64,000 bases of DNA from assembly GCF_001544755.2 (NCBI RefSeq), contig NZ_FCOF02000015.1, positions 1 through 64,000 of the forward strand, read 5' to 3'. The translations under genes were made by a program, and so were the position numbers. Shown here in pieces: positions 1 to 8,155 of this stretch. The stretch comes from Caballeronia catudaia (lineage in GTDB: Bacteria; Pseudomonadota; Gammaproteobacteria; Burkholderiales; Burkholderiaceae). A model generated the notes under the pieces. That model had not been told where the DNA came from, did no database searches, and worked only from the letters and a program-made list of their open reading frames with translations. Each line of letters begins with the position of its first letter. Positions within the stretch are counted from its first letter, which is position 1.

Positions 1-75
1 CGCGATCTTCGCGAGCGAACCGCCGAATTTGCCTACCGCCGTACGCGCGGCCGATACGATCACTACGTCAGTCAT
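1..75 (-). CDS. phaA: Acetyl-CoA C-acetyltransferase (beta-ketothiolase), 5' end only
   Basis: Only the first 25 codons are inside the window; the gene runs off the left edge. The reverse complement reads MTDVVIVSAARTAVGKFGGS, the typical thiolase N-terminus (VVIVSAARTxxGxFGG). The enzyme condenses two acetyl-CoA to acetoacetyl-CoA, the first step of polyhydroxybutyrate synthesis. It lies 78 bp downstream of phaC on the same strand, the usual phaC-phaA order, so co-transcription is likely. The active-site residues lie outside the window, so the paralogue assignment rests on the N-terminus and neighbour. Confidence 0.85.
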   Translation of the reverse strand, partial: MTDVVIVSAARTAVGKFGGSLAKIA

Positions 76-153
76 TTCAGTTTCCTTTTGGCATCGAATG
101 TTAATGCGGCTTCAGACCGGCATCGTGCGCTCTCACGCACGATCACACGCCGT

Positions 154-2208
154 TCAGAAGTCACGTTCCAGAACGTAGCGGCCGGGTGCAGCCTCGATCA
201 CCGGATACTTCTTCGATCCCTGCGATGCGCCCGGCTTGACCTGCTCGCCCGCATTCTCCGCGAGCCACTTCGACCAGGTCGGCCACCAGCTTCCGGGATG
301 CTCCGCCGCGGCGTCGAACCATGCGTCGGGATTGTCGGGCAGGCGCTCGTCGGCGCTGTCGATCATCCAGAAGCTGCGCTTGTTCTTCGACGGCGGATTG
401 ATCACGCCCGCGATATGACCCGACGCGCCCAGCACGAATTTCTGCGGGCCCGTGAGAATCGGCGCGGATGCGTAGGCCGATTTCCACGGCACGATATGGT
501 CCTCGCGCGAGCCGTAGATGAAGGTCGGCAGCGCGAGGCTCGACAGGTCGATCGACTCGCCGCACACGGTCAGCGCATTCGGATTCTTCAGCTTGTTCTC
601 GAGATACGTGTTGCGCAGATACCAGACGCACATCGGGCCGGGCAGATTCGTCGAATCGCTGTTCCAGAACAGCAGATCGAAGGCCTGGGGCGTGCGTCCC
701 TTGAGATAGTTGTCGACGACGTAGTTCCACACCAGATCGTTCGGACGCAGATACGAGAACGTGTTCGCGAACTCGACGCCGCGCATGAGGCCGGCCGGCG
801 CGCCATTCTTGCCGCCGATCGCCTGCTCGCGCATCTGCACGTGCGCCTCGTCGACGAACACGTCGAGCACGCCCGTGTCGGAGAAGTCGAGCATCGACGT
901 GAGCAGCGTCATCGATGCGGCCGGCTCTTCACCGCGCGCTTTGGCCACCGCGAGGGCGGTCGCGAGAACCGTCCCGCCGATGCAGAAGCCCAGCGTGTTG
1001 ATCTTGTCCTCGCCGCTGATGTCCTGCACGACGCCGATCGTCTCGAGCACGCCCTCTTCGACGTAGTCGTCCCACGTCTTGTGCGCGATCGACTGATCCG
1101 CATTGCGCCACGACAGGATGAACACCTGATGCCCTTCTTCGAGCGCATAGCGCACGAGCGAGCTTTCCGGCGACAGGTCGAGGATGTAGTACTTGTTGAT
1201 GCACGGCGGCACGATCAAGAGCGGTCGCGCATAGACCTTCGACGCGCGCGGCTTGTACTGGATCAGTTGCAAGAGCTCGTTCTCGTAGACGACCGAGCCT
1301 TCCGTCGACGCAATGTTCTTGCCGACGACAAAGCGCGACTCGTCCGACTGCGAAATCTTGCCGCGCTGCATGTCGTTGAGCAGATTCAGCATGCCCTGAC
1401 GCAGGCTCTCGCCCTTGCTCTCGATGAGCGTCTTTTGCGCTTCGGGATTGAGTGCGAGGAAATTGCTCGGCGCGGCCGCGGCTGCCCATTGCTGCACCGT
1501 GAAGCGGATGCGCTCGCGCGTCTTCGGATCGCTCTGCACCGCGTCAGCGAGCTCCTGCAGATAGCGCGCATTGAGCAGATACCACGCGGCGGTGAACGCG
1601 TACGCGGGCGTGGATTGCCACGAGACATCGGTGAAGCGCCGGTCCTTCAGCGCCGATGGGTCGATGGCCTGCGCGCCCGCCTGCTTGAGCAATTCCGACG
1701 CATCGCGCGAGTAGTCGCTCTGCAACTGGTGAAGACGCTCGGGTGGAATCGCCGCGGTCGGAATCTTCGGCAGCGTAGGCAAGCCCTGCATCGCCGCGCC
1801 GAAGCCAGGCATGCTGCTCGCGAGCTTCGCGAATTCCGCGATGCCACCCATCTTCGTGAGATCGGGCATCTGCGGCATGGCGCCGAGCGTTGGGAATGCA
1901 TTTGGGAATGCCGACGGAAACCCGTTGGGAAAACCGTTGGTGAACGCGCTGAATGCCGCGAACGGCGACGCCGCAGCGCCGGCCGCATCGCTCGCGGTAT
2001 TGGCGGTGTCGGCATTCGCGCTATTTGTCTGTTGAGTGAATTTCGCCCATTGCGCGGGATCCGCGACGGAGCGCCACGCGTTCAGCCACTGATCGAACGC
2101 TTGCTGCACGCCTTGCTGTACGCCATTCGTTTCGGCAGATGAGGCTTGAGCCGAAGTGCTGTCGGCGGTACGGGAGCGGGAAGAGGAGGAAGTAGATTTG
2201 GAAGCCAT
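154..2208 (-). CDS. phaC: Class I polyhydroxyalkanoate synthase PhaC, with long N-terminal extension
   Basis: Polymerises (R)-3-hydroxyacyl-CoA to polyhydroxyalkanoate at the granule surface. The 684 residues contain the lipase-like box GFCIGG (407-412) with nucleophile Cys409, and the other two triad members, Asp570 in SREDHIVPW and His598 in GASGHIAG. Class I synthases are usually about 560-630 residues. Here the first ~150 residues are Ser/Ala/Phe/Pro-rich, including the phasin-like stretch FDQWLNAWRSVADPAQWAKF (38-57) and a run of FPNG/FPSA/FPNA tetrapeptides (91-106). The catalytic core, from about residue 160, looks intact. A candidate sigma-70 promoter with a consensus -35 lies ~150 bp upstream. 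The ribosome-binding site is weak. Confidence 0.96.
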   Translation of the reverse strand: MASKSTSSSSRSRTADSTSAQASSAETNGVQQGVQQAFDQWLNAWRSVADPAQWAKFTQQTNSANADTANTASDAAGAAASPFAAFSAFTNGFPNGFPSAFPNAFPTLGAMPQMPDLTKMGGIAEFAKLASSMPGFGAAMQGLPTLPKIPTAAIPPERLHQLQSDYSRDASELLKQAGAQAIDPSALKDRRFTDVSWQSTPAYAFTAAWYLLNARYLQELADAVQSDPKTRERIRFTVQQWAAAAAPSNFLALNPEAQKTLIESKGESLRQGMLNLLNDMQRGKISQSDESRFVVGKNIASTEGSVVYENELLQLIQYKPRASKVYARPLLIVPPCINKYYILDLSPESSLVRYALEEGHQVFILSWRNADQSIAHKTWDDYVEEGVLETIGVVQDISGEDKINTLGFCIGGTVLATALAVAKARGEEPAASMTLLTSMLDFSDTGVLDVFVDEAHVQMREQAIGGKNGAPAGLMRGVEFANTFSYLRPNDLVWNYVVDNYLKGRTPQAFDLLFWNSDSTNLPGPMCVWYLRNTYLENKLKNPNALTVCGESIDLSSLALPTFIYGSREDHIVPWKSAYASAPILTGPQKFVLGASGHIAGVINPPSKNKRSFWMIDSADERLPDNPDAWFDAAAEHPGSWWPTWSKWLAENAGEQVKPGASQGSKKYPVIEAAPGRYVLERDF
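1891..1938 (-). repeat. In-frame degenerate 12-bp repeat in phaC (FPxx tetrapeptides)
   Basis: This stretch encodes residues 91-106 of PhaC, read as NGFPNGFPSAFPNAFP, four tandem variants of a four-residue unit. At DNA level the units are diverged 12-mers, so this is an old or codon-diverged tandem expansion in the non-catalytic N-terminal region. Confidence 0.6.
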
Positions 2209-2361
2209 ACCCGCTTTTGACCTGTGAGTCTCGTAAGACCTGGATTGCTAATGCAGGCATCGCCGGGCTTTCCTGACCAGCGCGCAAGTGTTGGTGCGCC
2301 TTATGCGCGCGGCAAGAAAAAGCCTTGCTACGCCGTGCCCGATTGAATGAATTCCGGGAAC

Positions 2362-2391
2362 ATTCTTGCTCCAGGATGTCAGGCATGTCAA
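2362..2391 (-). promoter_or_regulatory. Candidate sigma-70 promoter for phaC
   Basis: On the minus strand TTGACA (2391-2386) is a perfect -35. It is followed after 18 bp by AAGAAT (2367-2362), a 4/6 match to the -10. Transcription would start near 2355, leaving a ~147-nt leader before the phaC ATG at 2208. Confidence 0.5.
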
Positions 2392-2447
2392 TGCTTCGTC
2401 CCGATTTTGCCGCAGCGCGGTATTTTTTTAATTATCGTTTTCCCCCA

Positions 2448-2468
2448 TGCGAAATATTGCATTCGCAA
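2448..2468. promoter_or_regulatory. Overlapping inverted repeats upstream of phaC (possible operator)
   Basis: TGCGAA-N8-TTCGCA (2448-2467) overlaps TTGC-ATTC-GCAA (2457-2468). Both lie ~55-85 bp upstream of the candidate phaC -35, beside an A/T-rich tract. The spacing suits a dimeric regulator such as the PHA regulator PhaR, but no binding specificity can be assigned from sequence alone. Confidence 0.3.
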
Positions 2469-2528
2469 AGGGGTTTCGTCATAGGCAAGCAATGATTGTC
2501 GGTTAGCATCCAACACGATTGCCGACGG

Positions 2529-3365
2529 TCAGTCGGCGAGCCAGATCATCGCCGCCATGCGGCCGGTCACACGGTCGCGCCGATACGAATAAAAACGCGC
2601 CTTTTCGGTCACCGTGCAATGCGTGCCGCCGTGGATGCGCGCAGCGTCGACGCCCAAGTCCGCCAGGCGCAGGCGCGCAAGCGCGTAGATGTCCGCGAAG
2701 TACTTCGCCGGCGCGCCGCCCGCGGCCCTGAACGCCGCTTTCGTCGTGTCGCGGCGATCGGGCTGCGCGGCCGCGGCAAACGCATCGAGCACGTCCTCGC
2801 CGACTTCGAAAGCGGCCGGGCCGATCGCCGGCCCGAGAAACGCGTTGAGCTTGGACGCAGGCACGCACGCGAGCGCCGCGACGCGCTCGCCCGTCTTCTC
2901 GACGATGCCGCCGGCCAGCCCGCGCCAGCCCGCGTGCGCGGCACCGACCGCGCGGCCTTCGTCATCGCAGAAGAGCACCGGCAGGCAATCGGCCGTCATC
3001 ACGACGCACACGACGCCCGCGCGGTCGGTCACGCTGGCGTCGGCGCGCGTGCGCTCGCCCTTCGCAAGGCGGTCGATGACCGCGTGCGCGTCCTCGACCT
3101 GGGTGCCGTGAATCTGCTCGAGCCACGCGGCATGGCGCGAGGTCGTCAAGGCGAGCGCGCGGCGGCGGTTCTCACGCACGGCGTCCGGCGCGTCGCCCGA
3201 GGAAAAACCGAGATTGAGCCCGCCCGCACCGGGCGCGCCGCCATCGAACGGCGCGACGCTCACGCCGCCCGCGCGCGTCGTGACGAACGCCCGCACGCGC
3301 GATGACGCGCTCCATTGCGGCCAGAGACAGTCCTTCGGTTGCAGATCGGCGGCATTGCTGGTCAT
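2529..3365 (-). CDS. pgeF: Peptidoglycan editing factor PgeF (YfiH, polyphenol oxidase / laccase-domain family)
   Basis: A 278-residue Cu/Zn-binding laccase-domain protein. The family removes mis-incorporated serine from UDP-MurNAc peptides and also shows purine-nucleoside and phenol-oxidase activities in vitro. Family signatures present are QIHGT, the TADCLPVLF metal-binding Cys segment, AHAGWRGL and the C-terminal THCT segment. The start at 3365 is chosen because its ATG overlaps the rluD stop in ATGA (3362-3365), indicating translational coupling. A longer open frame extends to 3908 but is only rluD read out of frame. The rluD-pgeF order is common in proteobacteria. Confidence 0.9.
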   Translation of the reverse strand: MTSNAADLQPKDCLWPQWSASSRVRAFVTTRAGGVSVAPFDGGAPGAGGLNLGFSSGDAPDAVRENRRRALALTTSRHAAWLEQIHGTQVEDAHAVIDRLAKGERTRADASVTDRAGVVCVVMTADCLPVLFCDDEGRAVGAAHAGWRGLAGGIVEKTGERVAALACVPASKLNAFLGPAIGPAAFEVGEDVLDAFAAAAQPDRRDTTKAAFRAAGGAPAKYFADIYALARLRLADLGVDAARIHGGTHCTVTEKARFYSYRRDRVTGRMAAMIWLAD

Positions 3366-4534
3366 GCTTCGTCGTCCTCGTTCTCGTCGTCTTCGTAGTC
3401 TTCGTCGTCCCAGTCCGCTTCGCCCTCGTCCATTTCGTGGGCTTGCGCGAAGTCGTCTTCGTCGAATTCGATTTCCTCGTCCTGCCCGAACCCGAGCTCC
3501 GCGGCGAGCGTCGCGATGTCTTCGGGCACGTCCGCGCGCCAATGCACGTCCTTGCCGGTCGCGGGATGGTTCAGGCCGAGCCGCCACGCGTGCAGCGCCT
3601 GACGCGCGAATCCGTTGGGCAGCGGCGTCACCGAGCGCCTGCCGCGCACGTGTCCATACACGGGATCGCCGAGCAGCGGATGCCCCGCGTGCGCGCAATG
3701 CACGCGAATCTGATGCGTGCGGCCGGTTTCCAGATCGCAGTGAATTGCGCTGACCGGCTGTCCTTGCCACGTCGTGCGGTCGATCGTCTTGAAGTGCGTG
3801 CGCGCGGGTTTCCCCGACGCGCTCTGCACGACCGCCATGCGCGTGCGCTCGCGCGGATCGCGGCCGATCGGCGCGTCGATCGTGCCTTCGTCGCGCATAT
3901 TGCCCCACACGAACGCGACGTAGCGGCGCTTCACCGTGCGCGCCTGCAATTGACGCACGAGGTCGGTTTGCGCCTCGAGCGTGCGCGCGACCACCATCAG
4001 GCCGGAGGTTTCCTTGTCCAGCCGATGCACGATGCCCGCGCGCGGCAAGCCAGCGGCCGCATCGCCGTAACGATGCAAAAGACCGTTGAGCAGCGTGCCG
4101 CTCCAGTTGCCCGCCGCCGGATGCACGACCATGCCCGCGGGCTTGTTGATGACGACGAGGGTGTCGTCCTCATACACGATATGCAGCGGCACGGCTTCCG
4201 GCGCGAATGCGAGCTGCTCGGGCAGCAGGTCCGGAACCAGCCTGATCGTGGCGCCGAGCGGCACGGGCTGACGCACCTTCGCGGGCGCGCCGTCGACGAG
4301 CACGCGCCCTTCCTCGATCCAGCCCTGCATGCGGTTGCGCGAGAATTCGGGGAAAATTTTGGCGAGCACCTTGTCGAGCCGCTCGCCCGCGAGCGCATCG
4401 GGCACGCGCGCCTCGCGCGGCGCTTCGCGGCCCTCGCCGGCGGCGGAATCGGCGGACGCTGAGTCGTCGCCGGTGGCGCATCGGCTATAATCTTTGAGTT
4501 GGTCTTTGGTACGACGAGTACTTGAGCGGGTCAT
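3362..4534 (-). CDS. rluD: 23S rRNA pseudouridine(1911/1915/1917) synthase RluD
   Basis: A 390-residue RluA-family synthase that modifies helix 69 of 23S rRNA. An S4 RNA-binding domain covers roughly residues 45-105, followed by the synthase domain with HRLDKETSG, whose catalytic Asp is residue 173, and the downstream RTHQIRVH motif. Two unusual extensions are a ~40-residue Ser/Glu-rich head and a very acidic C-terminal tail (last ~35 residues almost all D/E with aromatic residues). The chosen start [10 protein letters not shown] at 4534 avoids a Cys-rich unlikely leader. It is divergent from bamD, and its stop overlaps the pgeF start. Confidence 0.93.
   Translation of the reverse strand: MTRSSTRRTKDQLKDYSRCATGDDSASADSAAGEGREAPREARVPDALAGERLDKVLAKIFPEFSRNRMQGWIEEGRVLVDGAPAKVRQPVPLGATIRLVPDLLPEQLAFAPEAVPLHIVYEDDTLVVINKPAGMVVHPAAGNWSGTLLNGLLHRYGDAAAGLPRAGIVHRLDKETSGLMVVARTLEAQTDLVRQLQARTVKRRYVAFVWGNMRDEGTIDAPIGRDPRERTRMAVVQSASGKPARTHFKTIDRTTWQGQPVSAIHCDLETGRTHQIRVHCAHAGHPLLGDPVYGHVRGRRSVTPLPNGFARQALHAWRLGLNHPATGKDVHWRADVPEDIATLAAELGFGQDEEIEFDEDDFAQAHEMDEGEADWDDEDYEDDENEDDEA
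4473..4501 (+). promoter_or_regulatory. Candidate bamD promoter inside the 5' end of rluD
   Basis: A perfect TATAAT (4496-4501) on the plus strand has a weak GTGGCG -35 (4473-4478, 3/6) 17 bp upstream. Transcription would begin near 4508, within rluD antisense, giving a ~137-nt bamD leader. Confidence 0.4.
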
Positions 4535-4644
4535 TTGAACGAGAATTCGGCGGCATGAAGCGGGCATGAAGCGGCAAGCCGCGCCGGAAATACAGCTAGA
4601 ACAGCGAAGAATCTGCAAGAATCAGCCAGGAACAGCAAGCACTG

Positions 4645-5478
4645 ATGCGAGCCTTCAACACCATTCATCACTCGATGCGTCAATCGATCAAGTATCTGGC
4701 GCTGGCCGCGAGCGTCGCCATCGTCACGGCCTGTCACGGCCTGCCCGAGAAGACCGACGAAACGGCAACGTGGAACAACAACAAATTATATACGGAGGCT
4801 CAGGACGCGCTGTCCGGCAGCGACTGGGGCAAGTGCGCCAAGTACTTCGAAGCGCTCGAGGGCCGCGACCCGTTCGGCCATTTCGCGCAGCAGGCGCAGA
4901 TCAACGTCGCGTACTGCGACTGGAAGGACAGTGAAACGGCCGCCGCCGACCAGGCCATCGACCGTTTCATCAAGCTGCATCCGGACCATCCCGAGATCGC
5001 GTATGCGTACTATCTCAAGGGCATGATCCACTTCAACGACGACCTCGGACTCTTCGGCCGCTTCTCCGGTCAGGACATGAGCGAGCGCGATCCGAAGTCG
5101 CTGCGCGAGTCCTACGACGCGTTCAAGGTCGTCGTCGACCGGTATCCGCAAAGCAAGTACGCGCCGGACGCCGCGCAACGCATGCGCTATATCGTGAACG
5201 CACTCGCATCGCACGAAGTCCACGCGGCGGATTATTACTATCGCCGTGGCGCATATGTGGCCGCGATCAACCGCGCGCAGCTCGCGATCCGCGAGTACAG
5301 AAATGCACCGGCCACGGAAGATGCGCTGCATATCATGATGATGTCGTACGAGAAGCTCGATCAGCCGCAACTCGCCGACGACACCAAGCGCGTGCTCGCT
5401 GCGACGTTCCCGGACAGCCCATACGTAACGGGCAAGCGCCGCGCGAACGCCGACAAGCCGTGGTATCAGATCTGGTAA
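4645..5478 (+). CDS. bamD: Outer-membrane assembly lipoprotein BamD (ComL)
   Basis: The essential lipoprotein of the BAM complex that inserts beta-barrel proteins into the outer membrane. It has 277 residues with a signal peptide ending in the lipobox VTAC (Cys30), then tetratricopeptide-like helices across the rest of the protein. The YxxA/FxxhxxxYPxS pattern recurs (for example VDRYPQSKYAPDA and FIKLHPDHPEIAYAYY), as in the ComL/YfiO family. The start at 4645 has AGGAA about 12 bp upstream. An internal ATG at 4675 would also leave a workable signal peptide. It is monocistronic, ending in a strong terminator shared with dinG. Confidence 0.94.
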   Translation: MRAFNTIHHSMRQSIKYLALAASVAIVTACHGLPEKTDETATWNNNKLYTEAQDALSGSDWGKCAKYFEALEGRDPFGHFAQQAQINVAYCDWKDSETAAADQAIDRFIKLHPDHPEIAYAYYLKGMIHFNDDLGLFGRFSGQDMSERDPKSLRESYDAFKVVVDRYPQSKYAPDAAQRMRYIVNALASHEVHAADYYYRRGAYVAAINRAQLAIREYRNAPATEDALHIMMMSYEKLDQPQLADDTKRVLAATFPDSPYVTGKRRANADKPWYQIW

Positions 5479-5490
5479 GTCAGGCGCAAA

Positions 5491-5527
5491 GAAAAAACGG
5501 CCGGTTCACATGACCGGCCGTTTTTTT
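5491..5527. terminator. Bidirectional intrinsic terminator between bamD and dinG
   Basis: The stem ACGGCCGGT (5497-5505) pairs with ACCGGCCGT (5513-5521) across a 7-nt loop. It is flanked by an A tract on the left and seven T on the right, so it can stop bamD (plus) and dinG (minus). Confidence 0.9.
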
Positions 5528-5556
5528 GCAACCATGAATAGTTAGGATTCCGATCC

Positions 5557-7785
5557 TTACTCCGCCAGCTCCGTTTTCCATTTCGCCGCGTCGGTGAAAA
5601 ATTCGCGCACCACATCCAGTTCGCGCGTGCGCTTGAACGGCGGCAGGCTTTGCCAGATGCGCCGGCCGTAGGGTTTATCGACGAGCCTCGTGTCGCAAAT
5701 CATCAGCACGCCGCGATCCGTTTCCGCGCGAATCAGACGCCCCGCGCCCTGCTTGAGCGTGATGACCGCCTGCGGCAACTGATGCACGGCGAACGGGCTC
5801 AAGCCTTTCCTGGTGAGCGCATCGAGGCGCGCGGCGAGCACGGGATCGTCGGGCGGCGCGAATGGCAGCTTGTCGATGACGACGAGCGAAAGCGCGTCGC
5901 CCCGCACGTCGACGCCTTCCCAGAAGCTCTGACTACCCACGAGAATCGCGTTGCCGTAGGCGCGGAAACGATCGAGCAGTTCGGTGCGGCTCGCGTCGCC
6001 CTGCACGAGCAACGGATTGTCCCAGCCGCGCCGCTCGATCAGTTCCCGCAGACGCGTGGCGATGCGATCGACCGCGCGCAGCGTCGTGCACAGCACGAAT
6101 ACGCCGCCGCCCGCCGCTTCGATGACCGGCAGCGCCGCTTCGAACACGGCATCGGTGAACTGCGGCGACGAAGGCTGCGGCAGATTGCGCGGCACGTACA
6201 GCAAGCCTTGCGACGGGTAATCGAACGGGCTCGGCAGGGTCATCGAACGGCGCGCGTTCAAACCCATCTGCGCCGCGTAGTGCGTGAAGTCGCCGCGCAC
6301 GGAAAGCGTCGCCGACGTGAAGATCCACGCGCGCGGCACGCCCGCGCGCTGCTTGGCGAAGATCGGCGCGACCGACAGCGGCGTCTCGTGCAACTGGACC
6401 GTATGCGAGAAAACCTCGATCCAGCGCACCATTTCGTTCGGCTCTTCCTTCGCGGCCTCTTTCGCGACGTCTTCATCCGCGACGACGGCGCGCTCGAGCG
6501 GCGTCGGCGGCGCGGTCCAGCCCGCGAGGAGGTCTTGCAGCTCGCGCGCGCGGCGCACCAGCGCCTGCAACGATTCCGCGCGCTCCGCGTGCGAACCGAG
6601 CGCGGACGCCAACGCCGCGAGATGCGTTTCGAGCGTGTCGAGCGCTTCGAAGAGCGGATGGCCGTCCGGCAACTGGCCGAGCGACAGGCGCACCGAATCT
6701 TCCTTGAACGCGAGCCGCACGTCGCGCGCGGCGCGTTCCAGCGCGGCGCCGAGCTTGGTCCAGTCGGCGGCGTCGCGCGCGTGCGAAAGTCCTTCCGCGA
6801 CGGTATCGCGCGCGAGTTCGAGCAGTTGCGTCGTCGAAAGCGTCTCGCCGAAGAAGAGCGTCGCCGTTTCGGGTAACTGATGCGCTTCGTCGAAGATGAT
6901 CGTGTTCGCCATCGGCAGGAGTTCGGCCATGCCGGTGTCGCGCAGCATGACATCGGCGAAAAACAGGTGATGATTCACCACGACGATGTCAGCCTGCTGC
7001 GCTTCCTTGCGCGCCTGCATTACGAAGCATTCCTTGTACTGCGGGCACTCCTGGCCGAGACAGTTGTCCCGCGTGGACGTGACCATCGGCCACACGGGGG
7101 AATTCTCCGGCACGCTCGCGAGTTCGGCCTTGTCGCCGGTGCGCGTGATCTTCGCGAAGCGGATGATCTCCTGCAGATGCGACGTGTCCTGGCGCGAGGG
7201 CAGGCGGCCGTTGTCGGCGGTGCGCTCCAGGTAGTAATGGCACAGATAGTTGGCGCGGCCTTTCAGCATCGCGACCGACACCGGCACGGCGAGCGCATCG
7301 CGCACCGTGGGGATGTCGCGCTGAAAGAGCTGATCCTGGAGATGCTTCGTGCCGGTCGAGACGATGACCTTGCCGCCCCACAGCATCGCCGGAACGAGAT
7401 AGGCATACGTTTTGCCCGTGCCCGTGCCAGCTTCGACGATGAGCGTGTTCTCGCCGCCGTCGGCGGCCGTCTTCGCCGTCGCGATGCCGATGTCTTCCGC
7501 CGGCTGCTCTTCCGGCGCGTAAGGCTTGTCCGAGGGGCCGAGCTTGCGCGCGGGACGGCGCTGCGCTTCGAACATCGCGGCCTCTGGCATCGCGCGGCCG
7601 GACGCTTCCATCGCGGCCGCGACCGAGCGCGCCATTTCGATCTGCGACGCGCGCGAGCGATAACCGTCGATCGCGCGCGCGAGCAGGCCTTCTGCGGAGA
7701 AGATGGCGTCGAGTTCGGCGCTGCGCTTGTTCGTCAGCGCGGGCGACGCGTTCGCGTCGTCGCTGGTGTGTGAGCGTGAGTTCAA
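5557..7785 (-). CDS. ATP-dependent DNA helicase, DinG/YoaA (XPD-like) family
   Basis: A 742-residue superfamily 2 iron-sulfur helicase with 5'-3' polarity, acting on damaged or R-loop DNA. Visible motifs are Q-motif YRSRASQIEMA (~42-52), Walker A AGTGTGKT (119-126), four Fe-S Cys in the region from NYLCHYY to CLGQECPQYKEC, VVVNHHLFFAD, DEAH within FDEAHQL, and motif VI GAGRLIR. The length and short Fe-S region favour YoaA over classical DinG. About 50 extra residues (65-112) separate the Q-motif from Walker A. The only workable start is TTG at 7785, because an in-frame TAG lies three codons upstream and no ATG precedes the Q-motif. Confidence 0.88.
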   Translation of the reverse strand: MNSRSHTSDDANASPALTNKRSAELDAIFSAEGLLARAIDGYRSRASQIEMARSVAAAMEASGRAMPEAAMFEAQRRPARKLGPSDKPYAPEEQPAEDIGIATAKTAADGGENTLIVEAGTGTGKTYAYLVPAMLWGGKVIVSTGTKHLQDQLFQRDIPTVRDALAVPVSVAMLKGRANYLCHYYLERTADNGRLPSRQDTSHLQEIIRFAKITRTGDKAELASVPENSPVWPMVTSTRDNCLGQECPQYKECFVMQARKEAQQADIVVVNHHLFFADVMLRDTGMAELLPMANTIIFDEAHQLPETATLFFGETLSTTQLLELARDTVAEGLSHARDAADWTKLGAALERAARDVRLAFKEDSVRLSLGQLPDGHPLFEALDTLETHLAALASALGSHAERAESLQALVRRARELQDLLAGWTAPPTPLERAVVADEDVAKEAAKEEPNEMVRWIEVFSHTVQLHETPLSVAPIFAKQRAGVPRAWIFTSATLSVRGDFTHYAAQMGLNARRSMTLPSPFDYPSQGLLYVPRNLPQPSSPQFTDAVFEAALPVIEAAGGGVFVLCTTLRAVDRIATRLRELIERRGWDNPLLVQGDASRTELLDRFRAYGNAILVGSQSFWEGVDVRGDALSLVVIDKLPFAPPDDPVLAARLDALTRKGLSPFAVHQLPQAVITLKQGAGRLIRAETDRGVLMICDTRLVDKPYGRRIWQSLPPFKRTRELDVVREFFTDAAKWKTELAE

Positions 7786-7858
7786 GGCGTGCTAAATCCT
7801 GCGGGTTTCGGCGCGGTCGAGTGTGCGAACTGCCGACATCGATGCCGGCGCGCGGCGC

Positions 7859-8092
7859 TCAGTGCGCGTCCGAGTCCAGCTGCAACTGCAGCAGGAGAAT
7901 GGTGTCTTTCACCTTGAGCTTGCGCTTCTTCAGACGCCGCAGCTCCAGGTCGTCGATGCCGGACATTTTGTTGATCAGCGTGTCCAGACTTTGATGCTCG
8001 TCCTGCAATTGCGCGATGCGATCGCGAAGCACGGCGGCATCCGTGGCGGGTTGTCGGGGTGCGCGAGGGAACTCACTAAAGCGCTGCTGCAT
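7859..8092 (-). CDS. Small DUF465 (YdcH/SlyX-like) coiled-coil protein
   Basis: A 77-residue protein of the DUF465 family. Its hallmark is an N-terminal helix of the type LxDxHxxLDxxI (here LQDEHQSLDTLINKMS) followed by the Lys-rich LKKRKLKVKDTI segment. Function is unknown. A strong AAAGGAGG Shine-Dalgarno precedes the ATG, suggesting high translation. It lies 73 bp upstream of the helicase gene on the same strand and may be co-transcribed with it. Confidence 0.88.
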   Translation of the reverse strand: MQQRFSEFPRAPRQPATDAAVLRDRIAQLQDEHQSLDTLINKMSGIDDLELRRLKKRKLKVKDTILLLQLQLDSDAH

Positions 8093-8155
8093 GCTCGCCT
8101 CCTTTCATCCTCTTTCGCTAGGGCTTGCCTGGCTCGCGCGGCGAGCCTGCCCGCC

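Larger units (their letters stand above)
2209..2528. other. 320-bp intergenic region between pgeF and phaC
   Basis: Both flanking genes are on the minus strand. The stretch holds the phaC promoter candidate, a T/A-rich tract around 2421-2440 and overlapping inverted repeats near 2448-2468. I see no credible gene. A minus-strand open frame reaching 2386 is GC-frame shadow running into phaC. Confidence 0.6.

Noticed and set aside
88..2142. 684-codon plus-strand open frame over phaC, the same length as PhaC
   Set aside because: It is the antisense frame of phaC kept open by GC bias; it is Arg/His/Leu-rich without domains, and the equal length is coincidence.
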